Program-made: the position numbers and the translations under genes
Notes under the pieces: model-generated
Told to the model about the DNA's origin: nothing
Databases searched by the model: none
What the model saw: only the letters and a program-made list of their open reading frames with translations
In this document: in pieces, positions 26,128 to 34,911 of the stretch
Layout: each line of letters begins with the position of its first letter
Position numbering within the stretch: the first letter of the stretch is position 1
Source: Acidisoma sp035492295
Lineage (GTDB): Bacteria; Pseudomonadota; Alphaproteobacteria; Acetobacterales; Acetobacteraceae
DNA length: 64,000 nucleotides
Assembly: GCF_035492295.1 (NCBI RefSeq)
Contig: NZ_DATJJK010000278.1
Coordinates: forward strand, 26,155 to 90,154
Direction: 5' to 3'

Positions 26128-26649
26128 ATGACGAATGCCTCTTCTCTCCCCAGTTTCCTGACGCGCAGCGGCTCGGGCTATGATGTGCATGTCCTGGAAG
26201 CGGGGCGGCCGCTCATCCTCTGCGGAGTCGAGGTGCCGCACGAGAAGGGATTGGCCGGGCATTCGGATGCCGATGTCGGCATCCACGCGCTCTGCGACGC
26301 AATTTATGGTGCGCTGGCGGATGGCGATATCGGCCGCCATTTCCCGCCCTCCGAAGCGCAGTGGAAGGATGCCGACAGCGCACGCTTCCTGCGGCATGCG
26401 GCAGAGCGGATCGCCGGACGCGGCGGCCTGCTCGTCAATGCCGATGTGACGCTCATCTGCGAGCAACCGAAGATCACGCCCCATGCCCCGGCCATGCGCG
26501 CGCGCCTGGCCGATCTCCTGGGCGTTCCCTTGGGCCGTATCTCGGTCAAGGCGACGACAACGGAGAAGCTTGGCTTCACCGGACGGCGCGAAGGCATCGC
26601 CTGCATGGCGGCGGTCTCGATCCTCGTGCCTTTCGCGGATATCGGTTGA
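26128..26649 (+). CDS. ispF: 2-C-methyl-D-erythritol 2,4-cyclodiphosphate synthase
   Basis: A 173-residue MEP-pathway enzyme making the cyclic diphosphate on the way to isoprenoids. Zinc ligands are Asp19 and His21 (GSGYDVH) and His53 (HSDADVGIHALCDAIYGA). ADGDIGRHFPP and the C-terminal VKATTTEKLGFTGRREGIACMA are conserved. Many alphaproteobacteria fuse IspD and IspF; here only IspF is encoded and the adjacent upstream DNA is dusB, so IspD must be elsewhere. It is divergent from dusB with almost no spacer. Confidence 0.95.
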   Translation: MTNASSLPSFLTRSGSGYDVHVLEAGRPLILCGVEVPHEKGLAGHSDADVGIHALCDAIYGALADGDIGRHFPPSEAQWKDADSARFLRHAAERIAGRGGLLVNADVTLICEQPKITPHAPAMRARLADLLGVPLGRISVKATTTEKLGFTGRREGIACMAAVSILVPFADIG

Positions 26650-26659
26650 GGCACCCGTC

Positions 26660-27685
26660 ATGGGCGCCGCCACCATCAGGGACATGGAAGGGCTAATCCG
26701 CGCGGGCCTGGCGACAGAAGCCGACCGCGCGGCGCTGACCGCTGTGGGCGCGCGCTATGCCGTCGCCATCCCCGAAACCGTCCGCCAGCTTATAGAAAGC
26801 CCGGATGACCCGATCGGCCGACAATTCGTGCCCGATGGGGAGGAGCTGGTGGAAGCGCCGCATGAGCGGGCCGACCCGATTGGCGACGACGCCCTCTCCC
26901 CCCTCCCCGGCATCGTCCATCGCTATGCCGACCGGGTGCTTCTGAAGCCACTGCTCGTCTGCCCCGTCTATTGTCGCTTCTGCTTCCGGCGGGAGCATGT
27001 GGGTCCGGACGGCGGGTTGCTGAACGAGGCGCAGCTTGAGGCGGCCTTCGGCTATATCGAATCCCGGCCGGAACTCCGTGAAGTCATCCTGACGGGCGGC
27101 GATCCGCTGATGCTCTCTCCCCGCCGCATGGCGGCAATCATGCGGCGGCTGGCCGTGATCCCGCATGTCGAGACGATCCGCCTCCATTCCCGTCTGCCGC
27201 TGACGGCGCCTGAACGGCTGACGGAGCCGATGGCCGAGGCGCTGGATGTCGACCGCGCCGTCTGGCTGGTAGTGCATGCCAACCACGCCAGGGAATTCAC
27301 GCCCGAGGGGCGTGCCGCGCTGCGCCGCATACAGGCGCGGGGCATCCCGGTGCTCGGCCAGTCCGTCCTGCTGCGCGGCGTGAACGACAGCGCAGAGGCG
27401 CTTGAAGGATTGTTCCGCGCGATGCTCGCGGCGCGCGTGAAACCCTATTACCTGCACCAGCTGGACCCCGCCCCCGGCACCGCGCGCTTCCATGTGCCGA
27501 TTGCGGAGGGTCAGGCCCTGCTGCGGCAGTTGCGTGGCCGTGTCACCGGCCTCGCCTGGCCGACCTATGTGCTGGATATTCCGGGCGGCCACGGCAAGGT
27601 CCCGATCGGACCGGATTACCTCTCCTCCCAGGCGGAGGTGCGCGACCCCGCGGGTATCACCCATAGGCTGCACGCAGTCCGTTGA
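26660..27685 (+). CDS. epmB: EF-P beta-lysylation protein EpmB-like (lysine 2,3-aminomutase family)
   Basis: A 341-residue radical-SAM, PLP-dependent aminomutase. The iron-sulfur cluster motif is Cys101, Cys105 and Cys108 (CPVYCRFCFRRE); the SAM-binding ILTGGDPLML follows. The PLP lysine is predicted as Lys313 in DIPGGHGK. It converts lysine to beta-lysine, which EpmA then attaches to elongation factor P. The EF-P gene starts 67 bases downstream, which supports the EpmB role over a catabolic KamA. No epmA lies in the window. ATG 26660 is used; ATG 26684 is an alternative. Confidence 0.85.
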   Translation: MGAATIRDMEGLIRAGLATEADRAALTAVGARYAVAIPETVRQLIESPDDPIGRQFVPDGEELVEAPHERADPIGDDALSPLPGIVHRYADRVLLKPLLVCPVYCRFCFRREHVGPDGGLLNEAQLEAAFGYIESRPELREVILTGGDPLMLSPRRMAAIMRRLAVIPHVETIRLHSRLPLTAPERLTEPMAEALDVDRAVWLVVHANHAREFTPEGRAALRRIQARGIPVLGQSVLLRGVNDSAEALEGLFRAMLAARVKPYYLHQLDPAPGTARFHVPIAEGQALLRQLRGRVTGLAWPTYVLDIPGGHGKVPIGPDYLSSQAEVRDPAGITHRLHAVR

Positions 27686-27752
27686 GCTTGCTCCCCGGTG
27701 GATGAGAGGTTACAAGCCCCGCCTCCAATCCAGACGATAATCGAGAAGTCCG

Positions 27753-28319
27753 ATGAAGCAGCAGGCGAACCTTATCCGCGCCGGCCAGGTGATCGAGCAT
27801 GAAGGACGCCGTTGGACCGTCCTCAAGCAGCAGATCATCACTCCTGGCAAAGGCGGCGCTTTCATCCAGGTCGAAATGCGCGACCTGAAGACCGGCAACA
27901 AGACGAACGAGCGTTGGCGTACTGCCGATACGGTCGAGCGTCTGATGACCGACAACAAGGATTATCTCTACTCCTATACCGATGGCGACAATCTGGTCCT
28001 CATGGACAAGGAAACCTATGAGCAGGTGATGATCCCGGCCGAGTTGCTCGGTGAGGGCGTCGCCTTCCTCCAGGACAATATGCAGGTCGAGCTCGATCTC
28101 GTCGAAGGCGAGGCCGTCGGCATCCATCTCCCCGCTTCCGTCGTGCTCGAAATCGTCGAGGCCGATCCGGTGGTGAAGGGCCAGACTGCCGCCAGTTCCT
28201 ACAAGCCGGCCATCCTCTCGAACGGCGTGAAGACCATGGTGCCGCCCTTCATTGAGAGTGGAGAGCGCATCGTCGTCCGCACGGAAGATGCCTCTTACGT
28301 CGAGCGAGCCAAGTCCTAA
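27753..28319 (+). CDS. efp: Translation elongation factor P
   Basis: A 188-residue three-domain factor that relieves ribosome stalling at polyproline. The tip loop of the first domain is TPGKGGAF, with Lys33 as the residue normally beta-lysylated. The C-terminal segments VVLEIVEADPVVKGQTA and VPPFIESGERI are typical. Its position right after an EpmB-like gene fits this modification. Note that the secreted protein at 29306 is very proline-rich, the sort of product that depends on EF-P. Confidence 0.97.
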   Translation: MKQQANLIRAGQVIEHEGRRWTVLKQQIITPGKGGAFIQVEMRDLKTGNKTNERWRTADTVERLMTDNKDYLYSYTDGDNLVLMDKETYEQVMIPAELLGEGVAFLQDNMQVELDLVEGEAVGIHLPASVVLEIVEADPVVKGQTAASSYKPAILSNGVKTMVPPFIESGERIVVRTEDASYVERAKS

Positions 28320-28334
28320 CGGGCGGAAACAGTC

Positions 28335-29165
28335 ATGGCCGCGCGCCTCTCCGCCCATCTGACCATCATGGCCAACGCCGCCCAGAAGGCGGCCAAGCAA
28401 CTCCTCCGCGACTTCAGCGAGGTGGAGCAGCTGCAGGTCAGCATCAAGGGTCCGTCTGACTTCGTCTCGCAGGCCGATCTCCGCGCCGAGGCGACAATCC
28501 GTCAGGAGCTCGCCAAGGCCCGGCCGGGCTATGCTTTCCTCATGGAGGAATCCGGCGCCTCGGGCGGCGACAATTGGACCTGGCGCTGGGTGGTGGACCC
28601 GCTCGACGGCACGACCAACTTTCTGCATGGCATGCCGCATTGGTCGATTTCGATCGGCCTTGAACGGCGGCTGGCAGACGGCACGATCGAGACCAATGCC
28701 GGTCTCATTTACGCACCCTGCACGGATGAGATGTTCTGGGCCGAAAAGGGCTCCGGCGCCTTCATGAACGAGCGCCGGCTGCGGGTCGCTTCCCGCCGTG
28801 AGTTTAGCCAGGCAGTCTTCGCGACCGGCATTCCCTTCGCCGTCACCACGCAGCGCCAACGCCTCGCCTTCGCCCGCACGCTCAGCACCCTGATGCCGCA
28901 GGTAGCGGGTATCCGCCGCTTCGGCGCCGCCTCCCTTGACCTCGCCTGGGTCGCGGCCGGCCGCTTCGACGGCTATTGGGAGATCGGCGTGAAGCCCTGG
29001 GATATTGCGGCCGGTATCCTGCTCGTCCGCGAGGCCGGCGGCTATGTCACCACCCCTGCGGGGGACGAGATCGTGGAAGACGAACTCGTGGCCGCCAATC
29101 CGCTCCTCCATCCGAAGCTGCTCGCCGTCGTCGCCGACGGCGTCACCACCGCCGGCAAGGCCTGA
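28335..29165 (+). CDS. suhB: Inositol monophosphatase family protein SuhB
   Basis: A 276-residue Mg-dependent phosphatase. Metal-binding residues are in EESG (71-74), the signature DPLDGTTNFLHGMPHW (88-103) and WDIAAGILLVREAGG. It dephosphorylates inositol-1-phosphate and similar sugars; the E. coli protein also affects rRNA transcription. It lies 15 bases downstream of efp, so an efp-suhB transcript is likely. The ATG of MAARLSAHLT is used; ATG 28368 (MANAAQKA) also fits the family. Confidence 0.9.
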   Translation: MAARLSAHLTIMANAAQKAAKQLLRDFSEVEQLQVSIKGPSDFVSQADLRAEATIRQELAKARPGYAFLMEESGASGGDNWTWRWVVDPLDGTTNFLHGMPHWSISIGLERRLADGTIETNAGLIYAPCTDEMFWAEKGSGAFMNERRLRVASRREFSQAVFATGIPFAVTTQRQRLAFARTLSTLMPQVAGIRRFGAASLDLAWVAAGRFDGYWEIGVKPWDIAAGILLVREAGGYVTTPAGDEIVEDELVAANPLLHPKLLAVVADGVTTAGKA

Positions 29166-29305
29166 CCTTCCTGTCAGGGCGGCGCGCTCAGCCCGCTCTT
29201 GGCAGCCATCTGGAGACTTTCCCGCCAAGCCTCGGAAGGAAAGGCGGAAAAGGGGCGCCCGCCCCCCTCGCCGTGGCGTTCAAACTGCCGTAAAGGCGCA
29301 AGGAC

Positions 29306-30358
29306 ATGCGCCGCTTCCACTCATTCCTGCTCGCGACCGCTACCCTCGCCCTGCCGCTTCCAGCGGCCGCGCCCGCCATGGCGCAGGTGAGCGTGGATCC
29401 GAACGCGCTCAACGCGCTCGGCAGTCCCGTCCTGCCCGCCCCGCCGCGGGGGGCACGCCCCGGGCCGGCGCATCATGCGCGGCCCGCGCATAAAGCGACG
29501 CATCATAAGACGGGCCAAGGAAGGACGCACCAGGAGACGGGAACGGCGTCGGCGCCGAAGTCGCCGGAATCGGCCGCGCCCTCTCCACCTGCTGCGGCGA
29601 CCGGCCCCACGGAACAGCAGAAAGGACTCGGCCCCTCCTTCACGACCTTGCCGACCCTGCCCGGCGCAGCACCGCCCATTCCGGCCAAGCCCAAACCCGT
29701 CGCTCCGCCGGCCGCGCCTCCACCCAAAGCCGCTCAGCCGAAAGCGGCTCAGCCGGCGGCGGTGCCTGCCAATCCGGCCGGCGCCTCCGTTGCCCTGCCC
29801 CGTGGCGCGCCACCCGCCCCGCCCGTCGTACCGCAAGCGGTTGCGCCTCAACCTCCTGCAAAGTCTGCCAATCCGCCGGGCGCTCCCCTCGCTTTGCCCG
29901 GAGCGCCACCACCGGCGCCTGCCGCGACGCAACCCAAGGCTGCGGCCGCCCCCCCAGCGGCACCCACCCAGGGGCAGACCAAAGGCAATGCGCTCCCCAA
30001 CGCCCTGCCCTCGGGCGCGGACCGCATGACACTGCCCTATTCCGGGCAGGATACCGATCTACCGGCGGCCGAGAGCGCCATGCTTACCGCCTTCGTCCAT
30101 CGTTACGGCCCGGAGGCGCAATATTCGGTGCAGGCCTTCGCCTCCGTGCCCGCCGGAGACGACGATCCGTCCACCCCGCGCCGCATTGCGCTGGAGCGCG
30201 CCCGGACCGTCCAGTCCGTACTGCTGGCCGCCGGCGCCAAGCCGAACCAGGTCCGTCTCCTCGCCCGCGGCAATGCCGGCGGCACCCCGCCCGACCGGGT
30301 GGAAGTGGTCGCCATCCCGCCCGCGCCCGGGCATACTCCGCCATCCTCCGCACCCTGA
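29306..30358 (+). CDS. Secreted proline/alanine-rich protein with OmpA-like C-terminal domain
   Basis: A 350-residue exported protein. Residues 1-26 are a signal peptide ending at PAMAQ. About 45-235 is low-complexity Pro/Ala/Lys sequence (for example PAKPKPVAPPAAPPPKAA), which is probably an extended envelope-spanning linker. About 245-335 resembles an OmpA/MotB peptidoglycan-binding domain (TLPYSGQDTDLP, RIALERARTVQSVLLAAGAKPNQVRLLARG). It is 16 bases upstream of the MotA-like gene in the same direction and is likely part of the same complex. RBS AAGG precedes the ATG. Confidence 0.75.
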   Translation: MRRFHSFLLATATLALPLPAAAPAMAQVSVDPNALNALGSPVLPAPPRGARPGPAHHARPAHKATHHKTGQGRTHQETGTASAPKSPESAAPSPPAAATGPTEQQKGLGPSFTTLPTLPGAAPPIPAKPKPVAPPAAPPPKAAQPKAAQPAAVPANPAGASVALPRGAPPAPPVVPQAVAPQPPAKSANPPGAPLALPGAPPPAPAATQPKAAAAPPAAPTQGQTKGNALPNALPSGADRMTLPYSGQDTDLPAAESAMLTAFVHRYGPEAQYSVQAFASVPAGDDDPSTPRRIALERARTVQSVLLAAGAKPNQVRLLARGNAGGTPPDRVEVVAIPPAPGHTPPSSAP

Positions 30359-30374
30359 GCAGGTTCTCGCCCCC

Positions 30375-31538
30375 ATGACACGGCCGACCACCTATCTCAT
30401 CCGAATGCTGGTCTTTCTGGCGGCTGTCGCGGCGGTCGGCGTCTTCCTGATCCCGAAGATCAAAATCTTCTTCGCGAGCAATCCGGCGCTCAACGCCTTC
30501 ATCTTCTTCGTCTTGCTTCTCGGCATCATCTGGAATCTCCGTCAGGTGCTGCGGCTCGAGCCCGAGGTCGCCTGGGTCGCGGCCTATCAGCGCAACCGCC
30601 AACGGCTTTCGGGCATCGTCCCGCCCAAGCTCCTCGCCCCCATGGCTCGCATGCTGGCCTCCCGGGCCGAGGCCGCAGGGCGCGATGGGCGCGAAGGTCG
30701 GGTCAGCCTTTCAACCCAGGCCATGCGCAGCCTGCTCGACGGGATCGGCAGCCGGCTGGACGAGAGTCGCGAACTTTCCCGCTACGCCACCGCCCTGATG
30801 ATCTTCCTCGGCCTGCTCGGAACCTTCTGGGGCCTGCTGCGCACGGTCAGTGCGGTCGCGGACGTGATCCAGAACATGAGCGTCGGCGCGGGCGACATCA
30901 ACGTCATCTTCGACCAGCTCAAATCCGGCCTCGCCGGGCCGCTCGCCGGCATGTCCACCGCCTTCTCCTCCTCCATGTTCGGCCTTGCCGGCGCGCTCGT
31001 GCTCGGCTTTCTCGACCTTCAGGCGGGGCAGGCGCAGAACCGCTTCTATAACGAGTTGGAAGATTGGCTCGCGGGCTTCACCCGCCTCTCCTCGGGTGTC
31101 CTCGGCGGCGAGGGCGAAGGTGGCAATGTGCCGCTTTACGTCCAGGCACTGTTGGAGCAGACCGCCGAGAACATGGAGGGGCTGCAGACCGTGCTCGCCC
31201 GCGGAGAGGAAGGGCGCGTGCAATCCGCCCAGGCACTCAATACCCTTTCCGAACGGCTCAATACCTTCACCGACACGATGCGCGCCAATCAGCAGCTCAT
31301 GCTGCGCATCGCGGAAACCCAGGCGAACCTCGGACCCGCGCTCCAACGCCTGGGCGACACGCGGGACAGCCGCGCCGCAGACGAGGTCGGCCATGCCCAT
31401 CTCCGCAATATCGAGCACGCGCTGCAGCGGCTGATCGCCGAGAACGAGCAGGGCCGCAACCAGAGCACGGGCGAAATCCGCAACGAAATCCGCGTGCTGA
31501 CCCGCACGCTCGCGGCGATGAGCGACGGGGCACGCTGA
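30375..31538 (+). CDS. MotA/TolQ/ExbB-like proton channel protein
   Basis: A 387-residue inner-membrane protein with four predicted membrane helices (about 10-28, 39-58, 138-158 and 195-215). The third-to-fourth helix region (LGLLGTFWGLLRTVSA, AGPLAGMSTAFSSSMFGLAGALVLGF) is the signature of MotA/TolQ/ExbB proton channel subunits. The C-terminal 150 residues are a charged helical tail. It is not a flagellar MotA because no flagellar gene is near and the cytoplasmic loop lacks the torque-generating motif. The MotB-like gene starts one base after its stop. It presumably converts proton flow into movement or force in the periplasm. Confidence 0.85.
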   Translation: MTRPTTYLIRMLVFLAAVAAVGVFLIPKIKIFFASNPALNAFIFFVLLLGIIWNLRQVLRLEPEVAWVAAYQRNRQRLSGIVPPKLLAPMARMLASRAEAAGRDGREGRVSLSTQAMRSLLDGIGSRLDESRELSRYATALMIFLGLLGTFWGLLRTVSAVADVIQNMSVGAGDINVIFDQLKSGLAGPLAGMSTAFSSSMFGLAGALVLGFLDLQAGQAQNRFYNELEDWLAGFTRLSSGVLGGEGEGGNVPLYVQALLEQTAENMEGLQTVLARGEEGRVQSAQALNTLSERLNTFTDTMRANQQLMLRIAETQANLGPALQRLGDTRDSRAADEVGHAHLRNIEHALQRLIAENEQGRNQSTGEIRNEIRVLTRTLAAMSDGAR

Positions 31539-31539
31539 C

Positions 31540-32967
31540 ATGCCCGGGTATCACCGGCGCAGGCAACAGAACGGGCTCGACGCCTGGCCCGGCTATGTGG
31601 ATGCGCTCTCCACGCTCCTCATGGTCACGATCTTCGTGCTGCTGGTTTTCGTGCTGGCGCAGGGGCTGCTCTCGGTCTCCCTCAGCGGCAAGGACAAGGC
31701 GCTGGAACGCCTGCACCAGCAGATCGCACAGCTGACGGACATGCTTTCTCTCGAAAAGGGCCGCGCGACCGATCTGCAGAACAATGTCGCAAGCCTCGCC
31801 CGCGACCTGGGCGACGCGACCGCGACGCGAGATAGCCTGGCCCGCCAGCTTGCTTCGGCCCAGGCTGAAATCGCGAGCGATTCCAGCAAGGTCGCGAGCC
31901 TGACGGCAGAGCGCGACCAGATTTCGGCACAGCTCGCCGATGCCCGCCTCCAGGCACGATCGGCGACCTCCCGTCTCAACGACATGCAGGGTCAGCTCGG
32001 CCAGCAGACAACGGCCGCGACCGCCGCCCAGTCGCAGCTCGACACGCTGCAGGCCAACCTCGCAGATAACCAGAAGAAGCTCTCGGCAGACGAGGCTCAG
32101 CTGGCTCAGGCGACCGAGGCGGCGGCCACCGCCTCTGCCGCAGCCACGTCGGCCAAGAATCAAATCGCCAATCTGGAGAGCCAGCTCACGGCCATGGAGG
32201 CGCGGGCGAAAACGGCGGAGGTCAAGCTCGCGAGCGTTACGAGCGATCTCGCGAAGCAGACGGATCTGGCGAACGCCAGCCAATCGGCCCTGGCCCAGCA
32301 GAAACAGGATCTCGCCCAGCAGACACAGCAGACCGACGCCGCCAATGCCCAGATCGCGCTGCTCAACCAGCAGATGGCACAGCTCCGCGCCCAGCTTCAG
32401 GCGATTTCGGCCGCCCTCAACCTGCAGGAGAGCCAAGGACGGGACAAGGACGCGCAGATTGCCGATCTCGGCCATAAGCTGAACCTCGCCCTCGCCGCCA
32501 AGGTGCAGGAGCTGCAACGCTACCGCAGCGACTTCTTCGGCAAGCTGCGCGAAATCCTGAAGAACCAGCCCAACATCAAGATCGTGGGCGACCGGTTCGT
32601 GTTCCAGAGCGACGTGCTCTTCGCCTCCGGCAGCGCCCAGCTGACGCCCGAGGGCCAGACCCAGATCGACGGCATCAGCGCGGCCATCAAAAGCATCATG
32701 AAGGAGATCCCGCCCGACCTCTCCTGGATGCTGCGGGTGGACGGCCATGCCGACAGCCAACCCGTCATCGGCGGCCCGTTCCAGAATAACTGGCAGCTCT
32801 CTGCCGCGCGGGCGATTTCGGTTGTGCAGCTCCTCATCCTCGACGGCGTACCGGCGAACCATCTGGCGGCGACCGCCTTCGGCGATACCCAGCCGATCGA
32901 CCCCGCCCATACGCCGGACGCCTATGCCAAGAATCGCCGCATCGAATTCCGCCTGACGGATCGCTGA
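31540..32967 (+). CDS. MotB-like OmpA-domain protein with long coiled coil
   Basis: A 475-residue protein. After a short cytoplasmic tail comes one membrane helix (about 24-43) preceded by WPGYVDALSTLLMV; Asp21 matches the proton-binding aspartate of MotB-type stators. Residues about 50-320 are a long Ala/Gln-rich coiled coil, and about 340-475 is an OmpA-like peptidoglycan-binding domain (DVLFASGSAQLTPEG, VDGHADSQPV, NWQLSAARAISVVQLL, NRRIEFRL). It pairs with the preceding channel protein; the coiled coil is far longer than the MotB linker and could span much of the periplasm. Confidence 0.87.
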   Translation: MPGYHRRRQQNGLDAWPGYVDALSTLLMVTIFVLLVFVLAQGLLSVSLSGKDKALERLHQQIAQLTDMLSLEKGRATDLQNNVASLARDLGDATATRDSLARQLASAQAEIASDSSKVASLTAERDQISAQLADARLQARSATSRLNDMQGQLGQQTTAATAAQSQLDTLQANLADNQKKLSADEAQLAQATEAAATASAAATSAKNQIANLESQLTAMEARAKTAEVKLASVTSDLAKQTDLANASQSALAQQKQDLAQQTQQTDAANAQIALLNQQMAQLRAQLQAISAALNLQESQGRDKDAQIADLGHKLNLALAAKVQELQRYRSDFFGKLREILKNQPNIKIVGDRFVFQSDVLFASGSAQLTPEGQTQIDGISAAIKSIMKEIPPDLSWMLRVDGHADSQPVIGGPFQNNWQLSAARAISVVQLLILDGVPANHLAATAFGDTQPIDPAHTPDAYAKNRRIEFRLTDR

Positions 32968-32977
32968 CCCCGCCGCC

Positions 32978-33793
32978 ATGCTCGACAAGACAAAGGCGCC
33001 AGGGGAATGGACGATCGGCCGCCAGCGCATCCTGCAGACAGATTGTCTCACGGGCCTCGCTGAGCTCGCAGCAGAGAGCGTAGATGTCTGCGTCACCTCG
33101 CCGCCCTACAACATCGGCATCGCCTATCGTTCCTATGCGGACCGCCTGCCGCGGGAGCAGTATCTGGAATGGATGGCAGAGGTCGGGCTGGCCATCGCCC
33201 GCGTGCTGAAGCCCGAAGGCTCGCTCTTCCTCAATGTCGGATCGACAGGAAACGACCCTTGGATTGCGAGCGACGTGGCGGACGCCATGACGCGCGACCT
33301 CGTGCTGCAGAACCATATCGTCTGGGTGAAGTCACTCAGCATCGGCGAGGATACGCTGGGTCACTTCAAGCCTATTACCAGTGACCGCTTCCTCAACAAC
33401 AATCACGAAGCCATCTATCACTTCACGAAGTCCGGCCGCGTCGCGATCGACCGTCTGGCGGTCGGCGTGCCTTTCAAGGACAAGTCCAATATCGCGCGCT
33501 GGGGCCATGCGCGCGACCGCCGCTGCGCCGGCAATGTCTGGTTCCTGCCCTATCAGACGGTGAAATCCCGCGCCCAGAAGTTTGACCATCCGGCGGGCTT
33601 CCCGGTCGAACTGCCAGAGCGCTGCATCCGCCTCGTGGGGGTCGCTGATCCGCTGGTGCTCGATCCCTTCCTCGGCGCTGGCACCACGCTCGTCGCAGCC
33701 GAACGTCTCGGCGCGCGTGGCATTGGCTTCGAGATCGACCCGGATTACGCGGCCCGCGCCACCGCCCGGCTGGCGGCTACGCCCACCGGCTAA
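32978..33793 (+). CDS. Orphan site-specific DNA methyltransferase (beta-class amino-MTase)
   Basis: A 271-residue SAM-dependent DNA methyltransferase. The catalytic motif SPPYN (41-45) comes before the SAM motif DPFLGAGTT (229-237), the order of beta-class N6-adenine or N4-cytosine enzymes. The end (RGIGFEIDPDYAARA) is typical. No restriction endonuclease or specificity gene is nearby, so it is an orphan enzyme. It carries SPPY and not the DPPY typical of CcrM, so its target is not necessarily GANTC. It sits 10 bases after the MotB-like gene and is probably on the same transcript. Confidence 0.88.
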   Translation: MLDKTKAPGEWTIGRQRILQTDCLTGLAELAAESVDVCVTSPPYNIGIAYRSYADRLPREQYLEWMAEVGLAIARVLKPEGSLFLNVGSTGNDPWIASDVADAMTRDLVLQNHIVWVKSLSIGEDTLGHFKPITSDRFLNNNHEAIYHFTKSGRVAIDRLAVGVPFKDKSNIARWGHARDRRCAGNVWFLPYQTVKSRAQKFDHPAGFPVELPERCIRLVGVADPLVLDPFLGAGTTLVAAERLGARGIGFEIDPDYAARATARLAATPTG

Positions 33794-33814
33794 GTGCGGC
33801 CGGATAGGAGCCGC

Positions 33815-34261
33815 TCAGCGCACGTAGACGCGAATCTGCTCGCCGCCGATGCCGGGCAGGACCAGGGCGCCAAGAGTAACACGAGACGCCGGAACCCCTG
33901 CCCCCATGATCGTCTGGGCGACTGCGGACGCCTGCGGCGTCAACGCCTTCGCGGCGGTGATCTGGTCAAGCGGTGTTGCCGTCTGCGGCACGGTCGAGAC
34001 GACGTCAAAGACGACATCCGGCTTGCGCGCCTCGGCGGCCTGAACCGCCCCGGTTAGCGCCGAAAGATAGTCGGCCGTCGTGCTGCCCGCCGCAATGGTC
34101 ACAAGCGGCACGCGACCGAATTCAGCCTTGGTCGTGTCCACGGTGGTCGCCGCAGGGGGAAGCGGGCTCGGCCCCAAGAGTCCGCGCCCAGGCACGGCGC
34201 AGCCCGCGAGGCCGAGAGCGATGAGGCCGAGCCCCAGGGTATGCTTCATCATGCGCCTCAT
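33815..34261 (-). CDS. Predicted lipoprotein of unknown function
   Basis: A 148-residue exported protein with a lipoprotein signal: hydrophobic core then LAGC, acylated Cys about residue 21. The mature part is Ala/Thr-rich and ends LGALVLPGIGGEQIRVYVR, reminiscent of a small OmpA-type or cell-envelope domain. No known family was recognised. Its start overlaps the gmk stop by four bases, so it is co-translated with gmk; a second ATG 9-12 bases later is also possible. It converges on the DNA methyltransferase. Confidence 0.7.
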   Translation of the reverse strand: MRRMMKHTLGLGLIALGLAGCAVPGRGLLGPSPLPPAATTVDTTKAEFGRVPLVTIAAGSTTADYLSALTGAVQAAEARKPDVVFDVVSTVPQTATPLDQITAAKALTPQASAVAQTIMGAGVPASRVTLGALVLPGIGGEQIRVYVR

Positions 34262-34911
34262 CTCGCGGTCATGCGGGTGAATTGCGCGAGGCCGGTCTGC
34301 CGCGCCGTGGCCAGTCTTTCGGCCCTCAGGATGGTACGGAGATCGGCCACCGCCGCCGTGAAATCCTGGTTGACCACGACATAATCGAACTCAGCGTAAT
34401 GCTCCATCTCACCGGCGGTGGAGGCCATCCGCCGCGCGATCTCGGCCTCGCTGTCCTGGCCACGCAGGCGCAGCCGCTGCTCCAGTTCAGGGAGCGAAGG
34501 CGGCAGCAGGAAGACGCCGACGACATCCCCCGGCATGGCCGCGTGCATCTGGCGAAACCCCTGCCAGTCGATGGTGAAGATCATGTCCTGGCCGGCAGCG
34601 AGCGCCGCTTCCACCGGCGCGCGCGGCGTGCCGTAGAGGGTTTCGCGCCCGAACACATGGGCCCATTCCAGCAGTCCGCCTTCCTCGCGCAGGGTTTCGA
34701 ACTGCTCCGGGCTGCGGAAAAAATAGTGCTTGCCCTCGACCTCACCCGGCCGGGGCGCTCGGGTCGTGACGCTGACCGAGAGCGCGAGTTCTGGCTCCTC
34801 GGCCAGCAGTGCCCGGGTCAGACTGCTCTTGCCGGTGCCGGAGGGGGCGGCGACGACGAAGCAGAGGCCGCGGCGCCCGATGCCCGAGCCGCTTGGGGAT
34901 GAGGCGCTCAT
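34258..34911 (-). CDS. gmk: Guanylate kinase
   Basis: A 217-residue enzyme phosphorylating GMP to GDP. The P-loop is VAAPSGTGKSSL (20-31). SVSVTTRAPRPGEVEGKHYFF is the GMP-binding region and GVFLLPPSLPELEQRLRLRG the lid. Start and stop overlap yicC upstream and the lipoprotein downstream by four bases each. The yicC-gmk pair is conserved in many proteobacteria. Confidence 0.96.
   Translation of the reverse strand: MSASSPSGSGIGRRGLCFVVAAPSGTGKSSLTRALLAEEPELALSVSVTTRAPRPGEVEGKHYFFRSPEQFETLREEGGLLEWAHVFGRETLYGTPRAPVEAALAAGQDMIFTIDWQGFRQMHAAMPGDVVGVFLLPPSLPELEQRLRLRGQDSEAEIARRMASTAGEMEHYAEFDYVVVNQDFTAAVADLRTILRAERLATARQTGLAQFTRMTAR

Noticed and set aside
29306..33793. Zorya defence system
   Set aside because: No ZorC, ZorD or ZorE helicase/nuclease is present, and the long segment is on the MotB-like protein and not the MotA-like one. 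Only the ring type is shared.
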